Positions 1 through 6,803 of a stretch of 8,363 nucleotides of DNA are shown one piece after another; the first letter of the stretch is position 1, and every line of letters starts with the position of its first letter. The position numbers were made by a program, and so were the translations under genes. The notes under the pieces were generated by a model. It ran no database searches and was not told the origin of the DNA. It worked only from the letters and a program-made list of their open reading frames with translations. Origin of the DNA: Thioalkalivibrio sp. Its GTDB lineage: Bacteria > Pseudomonadota > Gammaproteobacteria > Ectothiorhodospirales > Ectothiorhodospiraceae. The DNA lies in the NCBI GenBank assembly GCA_007133115.1, contig SLNI01000045.1, forward strand, positions 1 to 8,363, given 5' to 3'.

Positions 1-12
1 CCGCATGGCCCA

Positions 13-690
13 CTAGCGTTGGAAAGTGGCGGGACTGAATGCCCGAACGCGACCGTCGGCACTGGCGATCTGCGAACGGGTGAGGGCTTTCCGGACCTCG
101 GCGATGCGCTCCCCGTTCCCTGCCAGGCTGTACCACAGGTACGCCTCCTCGAGGTTCGGTTCGTTGCCACGAATGTATAGATCCCCGAGTCGATTCTGCG
201 CACGCGGGTCGCCCTGCTCCGCAGCGACACGGTACCAGCGCAGAGCGGCGATGGGATCCGCTTGTAGACCGTGACCGCCCTCATACGCCACCGCCATGTA
301 AAACTGCGCTTCCAGGTGACCCAGTTCCGCCGCTCTCAGGTAATGCTGAAGGCTCTTTTCAGGATCGGTGGACACGCCGAGTCCCGACGCATGCATGTAT
401 CCGAGGTAATAGTGTGCCTGTGCATGCCCCCGGTTCGCGGCCCGACTGAACCAGTGGACGGCTTTCGCGTGATCTGCGCCCGTACCGCGCCCATGGTAGT
501 TCGCCTCGCCGACATCGAACTTGGCTTCCACGTCCCCCTTGGCGGCCACCCCTTCGCGGATCTCGTACCAGATGGCCAGCAGCTCCAGCTGCCGTTCCTC
601 GGCGCTGGGGGCCTTAGCCAGAACCGGGGTGGACACGAGGATCCCCAGCAGCAAAAGCCAGGACAAGGCCATGGGCAAAACTCTATTCAT
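13..690 (-). CDS. Secreted Sel1-repeat (TPR-like) protein, function unknown
   Basis: A 225-residue protein with an N-terminal signal peptide: MNR, a hydrophobic core at about residues 4-24, and a likely signal peptidase I site after VLA (Ala25). Export to the periplasm is therefore expected. It carries three clear Sel1-like repeats of about 36 residues (roughly 54-89, 90-125 and 126-161), each with the A-x2-LG-xY/GxG and A-x2-W/Y-x3-AA-x2-G pattern, and a fourth degenerate repeat at about 162-192 ending in EAYLWYSLA. Sel1 repeats form alpha-solenoids that bind other proteins; no catalytic motif is visible. The frame is open upstream into rimI, but the ATG at 690 was chosen because it gives the signal peptide directly, has a GAGAGG ribosome site nine bases upstream, and avoids overlap with rimI. 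It lies 94 bases after rimI and may have its own promoter. The fold is confident; the partner and the role are not known. Confidence 0.85.
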   Translation of the reverse strand: MNRVLPMALSWLLLLGILVSTPVLAKAPSAEERQLELLAIWYEIREGVAAKGDVEAKFDVGEANYHGRGTGADHAKAVHWFSRAANRGHAQAHYYLGYMHASGLGVSTDPEKSLQHYLRAAELGHLEAQFYMAVAYEGGHGLQADPIAALRWYRVAAEQGDPRAQNRLGDLYIRGNEPNLEEAYLWYSLAGNGERIAEVRKALTRSQIASADGRVRAFSPATFQR

Positions 691-699
691 GGTATACCG

Positions 700-705
700 C
701 CTCTC
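700..705 (-). promoter_or_regulatory. Ribosome binding site fixing the Sel1-protein start
   Basis: GAGAGG on the minus strand, nine bases before the ATG at 690. It supports this ATG over in-frame upstream ATGs, the furthest of which would run into rimI. Confidence 0.5.
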
Positions 706-738
706 GTCTCCGGGGGATCCCGAGGGTTTCATGCGCCA

Positions 739-767
739 AGCATAGTGAGGATTCCAGGCCTGCGCAA
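739..767 (-). promoter_or_regulatory. Possible sigma-70 promoter for the Sel1-repeat gene
   Basis: On the minus strand TTGCGC (762-767) and TATGCT (739-744) are separated by exactly 17 bases, in the 94-base rimI/Sel1 gap. The match is 3/6 for the -35 and 4/6 for the -10, so it is weak, but the spacing and location are right. It would give a leader of roughly 40 bases. This is inference from consensus only. Confidence 0.28.
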
Positions 768-784
768 AGGTGGAAGCTACCGGT

Positions 785-1252
785 TCACCCAACCGTTGCA
801 ATGGAAAAGACCCACGCATCCTCGCGTCCCCTATCGGCGGGATAATAACGATGGCGCGTACCGATCCGTGCAAACCCTTCCGATTCGTAGAGATGGACGG
901 CCGCGCGATTCGAGGGCCGCACTTCCAGGAATACGACTTCGCCTCCCAACCTTCGGATGAAGTCGACCAGATGACGCAGCAGTATTCGGCCCAACCCTCG
1001 GCCCTGGTGGTCGCTGGCGATCGAGAGATTCAGCAGATGAGCCTCGCCCGCTGCCAGGCTGACCACCCCGTATCCCGCAAGCTGGGCATGGTGTTCGAGA
1101 ATCCAGCAGCCGTAGCCGACGCGCAGGCAATCGAGAAAGATGCCTTCCGTCCAGGGATAGGGATAGATTTCGCGTTCGATCGCCATCACCCGGGGCACAT
1201 CTTCCGGGCACATGGGGCGCAGTACCGGCTCGATTTGAATGTGCGCGCTCAT
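785..1252 (-). CDS. rimI: Ribosomal protein bS18-alanine N-acetyltransferase RimI (GNAT)
   Basis: A 155-residue cytosolic GNAT acetyltransferase, close to the usual RimI length. RimI transfers acetyl from acetyl-CoA to the N-terminal alanine of ribosomal protein S18. Visible family features are PWTEGIF (34-39, the substrate-side loop), the LLNLSI strand, the acetyl-CoA pyrophosphate loop QGRGLG (83-88), FLEVRPSN (108-115) with the glutamate (Glu110) and LYESEGF (121-127) with the tyrosine (Tyr122) that match the general base and acid pair described for E. coli RimI (Glu103 and Tyr115, the same 12-residue spacing), and the C-terminal RHRYYPADRGREDAWVF signature. The ATG at 1252 has only a weak ribosome site; no better start is visible. 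It follows the uracil-DNA glycosylase gene by 59 bases, a pairing I recall from other gammaproteobacteria. The product is confident. Confidence 0.94.
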   Translation of the reverse strand: MSAHIQIEPVLRPMCPEDVPRVMAIEREIYPYPWTEGIFLDCLRVGYGCWILEHHAQLAGYGVVSLAAGEAHLLNLSIASDHQGRGLGRILLRHLVDFIRRLGGEVVFLEVRPSNRAAVHLYESEGFARIGTRHRYYPADRGREDAWVFSIATVG

Positions 1253-1311
1253 CGTCAGGATCTCGGCGAAGGGCTTTGTGCAATGAAGGGTATCCCCGCA
1301 GTTCCGCGGCG

Positions 1312-2019
1312 TCAGGCTCCTGCAACCAGACTACGGGCCCGCAGCAGATCGCTCCAGACCTTGGCCTTTTCGCCCGGCGAACGCAACAGGTATGCCGGGT
1401 GGTAGGTTACCACCAGCGGGGTTCCCCGGTAGGCGTGCTCCCGCACGCGCAGCTGGCCGAGCGGCTCGTTGCTGCCCAGCAGGCTCTGCGCCGCCACACG
1501 CCCCAGCGCGACGATCACCCGGGGACGAATCAGCGTGATCTGGCGATCCAGAAAACCGCGGCAGGCCTCGGCTTCTTCAGGCTTCGGATCGCGGTTTCCA
1601 GGCGGCCGGCATTTCAGGATGTTGGCGATATGCACGTTCCTGCCGCGCTGTAGTGCCAGCGCAGCCAGCATGTTGTCCAGCAATTGGCCGGCCGGACCCA
1701 CGAAGGGCTCGCCACGACGATCCTCCTCGGCGCCCGGCGCCTCGCCGATGAACAGCCAGTCCGCAGCCGGATCGCCAACTCCGAACACGGTCTGCGTCCG
1801 CTGGGAAGCGAGTTCCGCACAGGCCATGCAAGCCGCAACGCGTGCGCGCAGATCCTCCCAGCCCAACCCGGCCACATCGCGCACCTCCACTTCCACGGCC
1901 GGTCTCTCGATCGGCGGGTTCGCGGCCGGTTCCAGGGAAACCGGCGGAGCATCCCGGCGCACCCAGACGGGAATCCCCATCTCGCCCAGAATCTCCCGCT
2001 GGCGCCGGCTCAACGGCAT
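1312..2019 (-). CDS. Family 4 (Fe-S) uracil-DNA glycosylase
   Basis: A 235-residue DNA-repair enzyme expected to excise uracil from DNA after cytosine deamination or dUMP incorporation. The family-4 signature is complete: GEAPG (92-96) followed by GEPFVG (103-108) for the active-site loop, [13 protein letters not shown] (133-145), and the C-terminal HPAYLLR (207-213) for DNA and uracil contact. Four cysteines, Cys64 and Cys67 (CxxC), Cys137 and Cys153, fit the [4Fe-4S] ligand pattern of this family. The N-terminal region of about 50 residues, with a conserved-looking [10 protein letters not shown] stretch and a Pro-rich linker, is typical of gammaproteobacterial members. The reading frame is open far upstream inside leuA, so the start must be chosen: the ATG at 2019 lies eight bases after the leuA stop and gives the expected N-terminus. 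No clear ribosome site is seen, so translation may be coupled to leuA. Confidence 0.93.
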   Translation of the reverse strand: MPLSRRQREILGEMGIPVWVRRDAPPVSLEPAANPPIERPAVEVEVRDVAGLGWEDLRARVAACMACAELASQRTQTVFGVGDPAADWLFIGEAPGAEEDRRGEPFVGPAGQLLDNMLAALALQRGRNVHIANILKCRPPGNRDPKPEEAEACRGFLDRQITLIRPRVIVALGRVAAQSLLGSNEPLGQLRVREHAYRGTPLVVTYHPAYLLRSPGEKAKVWSDLLRARSLVAGA

Positions 2020-2027
2020 GGCGCGAT

Positions 2028-3569
2028 TCAGACGCCGTCGTGCTGCGGATGCGCCCGGGCAGCGGGTGTGCCCAGGCGATTCAGTGCATTGAGATAGGCC
2101 TTCACCGAAGCGATGACGATGTCCGTATCCGATCCCTGGCCGTTCACGATGCGGCCCGCCTTGGACAGGCGCACGGTGACCTCGCCCTGCGCATCCGTAC
2201 CCGAGGTGATGTTGTTCACCGAGTACAAAAGCAGATCGGTGCCACTGTTGACGATCGACTCCACAGCCTGGAACGAGGCGTCCACCGGGCCCCCGCCATC
2301 GGAAGAACCGGCACGCACTTCGCCGTCGATCTCGAGCTCCACCCGCGCATGTGGCGTCGTCCCGCTCTCCGAACAGACGTGCAAAAACCGCAACCGGTGG
2401 CGATCGGATTCCTCGGGGGCCGTTTCGGAAACCAGCGCCTGCAGATCTTCGTCGAAGATTTCCTGCTTCTTGTCGGCAAGGTCCTTGAATCGGACAAAGA
2501 TCTCGTCGAGCAGATCGTTGTCGAAGGACACCCCCAGTTCCTGCAACCGGGTCCGCAGCGCGTTGCGACCGGACAGCTTGCCCAGCACGATCCGGTTCGC
2601 GCTCCAGCCCACGTCCTCGGCGCGCATGATCTCGTAGGTGTCCCGGTGTTTCAGCACCCCGTCCTGGTGAATGCCCGACTCGTGCGCGAAGGCGTTGATC
2701 CCGACGATCGCCTTGTTCGGCTGTACCGGGAATCCGGTCACGTTGGATACCAGTCGCGAACACGGGACGATCTGGGTCGCGTCGATGCGCGTCTCCACGG
2801 GAAAGATGTCCTGGCGCGTTCTCACCGCCATCACGATCTCCTCCAGCGAGGCATTGCCGGCGCGTTCACCCAGCGCGTTGATGGTGCACTCGACCTGGCG
2901 CGCGCCGTTCAGCACCGCCGACAGCGAGTTGGCCACGGCAAGGCCGAGATCGTTGTGACAGTGCACGGAGAACACGGCCTGATCGGAATTCGGCACCCGC
3001 TCCAGCAGGGTGGCGATGGTTTCGCCGAATTGCTGCGGGATGGCGTAGCCCACGGTATCCGGGATGTTGATGGTGCGGGCTCCTGCGGCGATCGCGGCCT
3101 CGATCACGCGGCACAGGAAGTCGATCTCCGAGCGGCCAGCGTCCTCGGCCGAGAACTCGACATCGTCCGTGTACTGGCGCGCGTGCCGAACCGCCGCCAC
3201 CGCGTGTTCGACGACTTCGTCCGGGGTCATGCGCAGCTTGTGCTGCATGTGGATGGAGCTGGTCGCGATAAAGGTGTGAATCCTCGGCGCGACTGCGTCC
3301 TTCAGCGCCTCGGCCGCACGGTCGATGTCGGCGGCGCGCGCACGTGTCAGTCCGCAGACGCGGCTGTCCTTCACCGCACGGGCAACGGCGCGCACGGCTT
3401 CGAAATCTCCGGGACTGGCCGCAGGAAACCCGGCCTCGATTACGTCCACCCGCAGTTTCTCCAGCAGGTGTGCGATCCGCAGCTTCTCCTCGCGCGTCAT
3501 CGACGCGCCGGGGCTCTGCTCACCGTCGCGCAGGGTTGTGTCGAAAATGATCAGGTGGTCTTTGCTCAT
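2028..3569 (-). CDS. leuA: 2-isopropylmalate synthase LeuA
   Basis: A 513-residue enzyme that condenses acetyl-CoA with 2-oxoisovalerate, the committed step of leucine synthesis. The N-terminal TIM barrel begins with [13 protein letters not shown] (9-21); Asp15, His203 and His205 (HCHNDLGLA) and Asn239 ([11 protein letters not shown]) match the divalent-metal ligands of the family. GIHQDG (299-304) lies in the linker subdomain. The C-terminal part, from about residue 390, is the regulatory dimer domain that binds leucine for feedback inhibition and contains [11 protein letters not shown] and SVNNIT. The length fits the E. coli-type enzyme (about 520). It follows pssA after 82 bases and is nearly joined to the glycosylase gene downstream. 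Its substrate is made by the ilv branch encoded upstream in the same direction. The ribosome site before the ATG at 3569 is weak. Confidence 0.97.
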   Translation of the reverse strand: MSKDHLIIFDTTLRDGEQSPGASMTREEKLRIAHLLEKLRVDVIEAGFPAASPGDFEAVRAVARAVKDSRVCGLTRARAADIDRAAEALKDAVAPRIHTFIATSSIHMQHKLRMTPDEVVEHAVAAVRHARQYTDDVEFSAEDAGRSEIDFLCRVIEAAIAAGARTINIPDTVGYAIPQQFGETIATLLERVPNSDQAVFSVHCHNDLGLAVANSLSAVLNGARQVECTINALGERAGNASLEEIVMAVRTRQDIFPVETRIDATQIVPCSRLVSNVTGFPVQPNKAIVGINAFAHESGIHQDGVLKHRDTYEIMRAEDVGWSANRIVLGKLSGRNALRTRLQELGVSFDNDLLDEIFVRFKDLADKKQEIFDEDLQALVSETAPEESDRHRLRFLHVCSESGTTPHARVELEIDGEVRAGSSDGGGPVDASFQAVESIVNSGTDLLLYSVNNITSGTDAQGEVTVRLSKAGRIVNGQGSDTDIVIASVKAYLNALNRLGTPAARAHPQHDGV

Positions 3570-3651
3570 CGTCTCGGTATTCCGTTGCGTTGGGAACGGC
3601 GGTTGCGAAGCCGCTTAGATTACCGCGTAAGCCGCCCGAGGCGACAGGACA

Positions 3652-4416
3652 CTAGGCCCCCTTGCGAGCGCGCCGTCGGCGCCACCGCTCCAGCGTCAGC
3701 ATCGGGCCGGACAACGCATACAACACGAAAGCGCCGAGCAGCACCTTCGGCGGATCGAGCGCGGCCAGCATCAGAACCCCGACCACGGCCAGCATCACGA
3801 AGAAGGGCACGCGATGGCGGAAATCCATGTCCTTGAAACTGAAGTAGGCCAGGTTGCCCACCATCAGCACGCCGGCGAGTACCGTCACGGTCAGCGCCAG
3901 CCCCATCAGCACGGGTTCGCCGGCGGGAAATTCGGCCAGATCCTCGACGACCCAGACGGTTCCCACAACCACGGCGGCGCTCGCCGGGCTGGGGAGCCCC
4001 TGGAAAAAACGCTTGTCCGTCACGGCCAGACGGCTGTTGAACCGGGCCAACCGGAGTGCGGTGGCCGTCGCGTAGAAAAACGCCGCAACCCAACCGAGAT
4101 TCCCCAGATCGCTCAACTGCCACAGGTACACGATCAGCGCCGGGGCAAGACCGAATGCCACCAGATCCGACAGCGAATCGTACTGCGCACCGAACTCGCT
4201 CTGGGTATTGGTCAGCCGTGCGACGCGACCGTCCAGTCCGTCGAGCACCATCGCCACGTACACCGCGATCGCGGCGGTGACGAAATCGCCATTGATCGCC
4301 GACACCACCGCGAAGAAGCCGGAAAACAGGACTCCCGTGGTGAACAGATTGGGCAGAAGGAAGACGCCACGACGGCGCGGCGGTAAGGATTCCGGGGTCG
4401 GCGGATCGTTGTTCAT
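3652..4416 (-). CDS. pssA: CDP-diacylglycerol--serine O-phosphatidyltransferase PssA (type II)
   Basis: A 254-residue integral membrane enzyme that makes phosphatidylserine from CDP-diacylglycerol and serine, the precursor of phosphatidylethanolamine. The CDP-alcohol phosphatidyltransferase motif is perfect: Asp59, Asp62-Gly63, Ala66-Arg67, Gly76, Asp80 and Asp84 in the spacing D-x2-D-G-x2-A-R-x8-G-x3-D-x3-D. LPNLFTTG near residue 21 and ARFN near residue 124 are also typical of bacterial type II PssA. Several hydrophobic segments (about 18-40, 45-60, 145-160, 168-190, 203-221 and 225-240) fit a multi-pass topology, and a basic tail (RWRRRRARKG) ends the protein. Its ATG overlaps the psd-like stop codon (ATGA), and a GAGGGA ribosome site at 4425-4430 lies eight bases upstream, so the two are co-translated. 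This family differs from the soluble E. coli PssA (phospholipase D-like). Confidence 0.95.
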   Translation of the reverse strand: MNNDPPTPESLPPRRRGVFLLPNLFTTGVLFSGFFAVVSAINGDFVTAAIAVYVAMVLDGLDGRVARLTNTQSEFGAQYDSLSDLVAFGLAPALIVYLWQLSDLGNLGWVAAFFYATATALRLARFNSRLAVTDKRFFQGLPSPASAAVVVGTVWVVEDLAEFPAGEPVLMGLALTVTVLAGVLMVGNLAYFSFKDMDFRHRVPFFVMLAVVGVLMLAALDPPKVLLGAFVLYALSGPMLTLERWRRRRARKGA

Positions 4417-5069
4417 GCCTTGCTTCCCTCGACCGGACTGGAGTTCGGGGCCGGAAGTTCGCCAATCAGATCGACGCCGGCCCGAACGCGCTGACCCACC
4501 TGGGCGGAGATGCTGGCCTGCCGCGTCACCCAGAGTGTCACAGTATGGCCGAACCCGGCAAAACCCAGGCGCTTGCCGCGACCGATCCGGTTACCGGTGA
4601 TGGCGCCGATCCGCACGAATCGCGGCCAGTGTCCGAGATCGTAGGCCACGGTGAATGCCTCACCTTCATCCGTTTCAAAAGCGAGCGCCAGTTGCTCGAT
4701 GAGCTGCGGATCCAGGGGTCCATCCGTTTCCTTTCCCGGCCAGACGCGCTTCACGATCCGACCTTCCTGCGGCGAGTGAATGCTGTACTCACCGAGGCCT
4801 CGCTGGCGAATGGTCACCCGGTGTCCCGGCCGGCGGGTAAACGGGTCCATCGCTTCCTCCACCGACACCACCACCCCGTCCGCCGGTGCGAGCAGCCCCA
4901 ACGCCGAGCCCGGCATCTGGCGGGCGAAATCACGGAACACGAGCATCAGGGCGACGGCCAGCGCCACCAGTGCCGCCCCGGGTCCGGTGTGGCCGAGCAG
5001 CAACGTGATCACCGCCATCCAGGCGGTAACGATCACGAAAATGCGGCCTTCGGGAGCGAGGGGAAACAT
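4413..5069 (-). CDS. Phosphatidylserine decarboxylase family protein lacking the pyruvoyl serine (probable pseudoenzyme)
   Basis: A 218-residue protein of the short Psd class that accompanies pssA. Two hydrophobic segments (about 9-26 and 31-46) suggest membrane anchoring, and the soluble part starts with LLAPADG (59-65), whose Asp64 matches the conserved catalytic aspartate. In active enzymes a later GS motif (such as FGSRV or LGSTV) is cut by the protein itself to give the pyruvoyl cofactor. Here the aligned stretch, AGFGHTVTLW (171-180), has His175 (CAT at 4545-4547) instead of serine. The usual HSQRSPVDG-like segment reads YSIHSPQEG (95-103), so an ungapped alignment puts Tyr95 at the catalytic histidine; a shifted His98 is an alternative. 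Start and end otherwise align with the family and the frame is intact. It sits 69 bases after ilvC and overlaps pssA by four bases. No ribosome site is clear at 5069. Family membership is confident; decarboxylase activity is doubtful. Confidence 0.82.
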   Translation of the reverse strand: MFPLAPEGRIFVIVTAWMAVITLLLGHTGPGAALVALAVALMLVFRDFARQMPGSALGLLAPADGVVVSVEEAMDPFTRRPGHRVTIRQRGLGEYSIHSPQEGRIVKRVWPGKETDGPLDPQLIEQLALAFETDEGEAFTVAYDLGHWPRFVRIGAITGNRIGRGKRLGFAGFGHTVTLWVTRQASISAQVGQRVRAGVDLIGELPAPNSSPVEGSKA

Positions 5070-5103
5070 GGGACTGGCGCGGAGAGGCGACCGATCGGGA
5101 ACG

Positions 5104-5133
5104 TCGGCCGAGGTCTGGAACGGCCTCGGCCGA
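5104..5133 (-). repeat. Perfect 10-bp inverted repeat (mRNA hairpin) just after ilvC
   Basis: Arms at 5104-5113 and 5124-5133 (TCGGCCGAGG and CCTCGGCCGA on the plus strand) are exact reverse complements around a 10-base loop. In the minus-strand transcript the hairpin begins five bases after the ilvC stop and ends 34 bases before the psd-like start. It is very GC-rich but has no following U-run, so it is not a standard intrinsic terminator. It could block 3' exonucleases, act as a processing point, or lower expression of the phospholipid genes relative to ilvBHC. Presence is certain; the role is inferred. Confidence 0.6.
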
Positions 5134-5138
5134 AGGGA

Positions 5139-6293
<1,155 letters not shown>

Positions 6294-6788
6294 TCAAAGA
6301 TGCAGCGCCACCTCGCCGCGGGCGATCCCCATCACACCCGAGCGCACGACCTCCATCACCGAGAAGTCCTGCAGTGCATCGAGGAAGGAATCGAGCTTGC
6401 TGCCGTGTCCCGTGAGTTCCACCACGTAGGTGTCCTGCGACACGTCGATGATATTGCCGCGAAAGATGTCGGTCAGACGTTTGGCCTCGTCCCGCTGTGC
6501 GGCCTCCGCAACCTTGATCTTGACCATCATCATCTCGCGTTCAATGTGCCGGTGCAGGGTCAGGTCGATCAGGCGCACCACGTCGATCAGCTTGTTCAGC
6601 TGCTTGGTGATCTGCTCGATGATCTCCTCGGAGCCGTTGGTGACGATGGTCATCCGCGACAGGCTGGGATCGTCGGTCGGCGCGACGGTGAGCGACTCGA
6701 TGTTGTAGCCGCGGGCCGAGAAAAGCCCGGAAACGCGCGACAGCGCTCCCGCTTCGTTCTCGAGTAACAGACTGATGATGTGTCGCAT
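6294..6788 (-). CDS. ilvH: Acetolactate synthase small (regulatory) subunit IlvH
   Basis: A 164-residue partner of IlvB that raises its activity and gives valine feedback inhibition. The N-terminal ACT domain (about 4-78) starts with ISLLLENEAGALSRVSGLFS and contains RGYNIESL; Asn11, Gly14 and Asn29, positions linked to valine sensitivity in E. coli IlvH, are all present, so feedback control is expected. The C-terminal domain (about 84-158) begins with REMMMVKIKV and holds the IFRGNIIDVS and TGHGSKLDSFL stretches typical of the family. The length is almost the same as E. coli IlvH (163). It starts 15 bases after the ilvB stop, with an AAGGGA ribosome site (6794-6799) in the gap five bases before the ATG, so the two subunits are cotranscribed. 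Confidence 0.96.
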   Translation of the reverse strand: MRHIISLLLENEAGALSRVSGLFSARGYNIESLTVAPTDDPSLSRMTIVTNGSEEIIEQITKQLNKLIDVVRLIDLTLHRHIEREMMMVKIKVAEAAQRDEAKRLTDIFRGNIIDVSQDTYVVELTGHGSKLDSFLDALQDFSVMEVVRSGVMGIARGEVALHL

Positions 6789-6803
6789 GCTGGTCCCTTA
6801 TCC

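Noticed and set aside
1..12. ATG on the minus strand at 4-6, just after the Sel1-protein stop
   Set aside because: Only two codons are visible and there is no ribosome site, so a next gene cannot be supported.
691..873. Longer N-terminus for the Sel1-repeat protein, starting at 873
   Set aside because: It would overlap rimI, bury the signal peptide 61 residues inside the protein, and ignore the ribosome site at 700-705.
1253..1311. Small CCGC/GCGG stem after the glycosylase stop as a terminator
   Set aside because: Only four base pairs and no U-run; expected by chance in GC-rich DNA.
2020..2763. Extension of the glycosylase frame upstream within leuA (possible fusion or overlapping gene)
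   Set aside because: The translation there is a low-complexity Arg/Gly/Ala-rich shadow of leuA; family-4 glycosylases start close to the ATG at 2019.
3570..3651. Promoter for leuA in the pssA/leuA gap (a TAATCT-like -10)
   Set aside because: No acceptable -35 lies 16-18 bases upstream; readthrough from pssA is simpler.
1842..3836. Plus-strand open frame of 664 codons opposite leuA and pssA
   Set aside because: It runs antisense to two complete, motif-bearing genes. Long antisense frames are expected in GC-rich coding DNA, and its Arg/Gly/His-rich translation matches no family I know.
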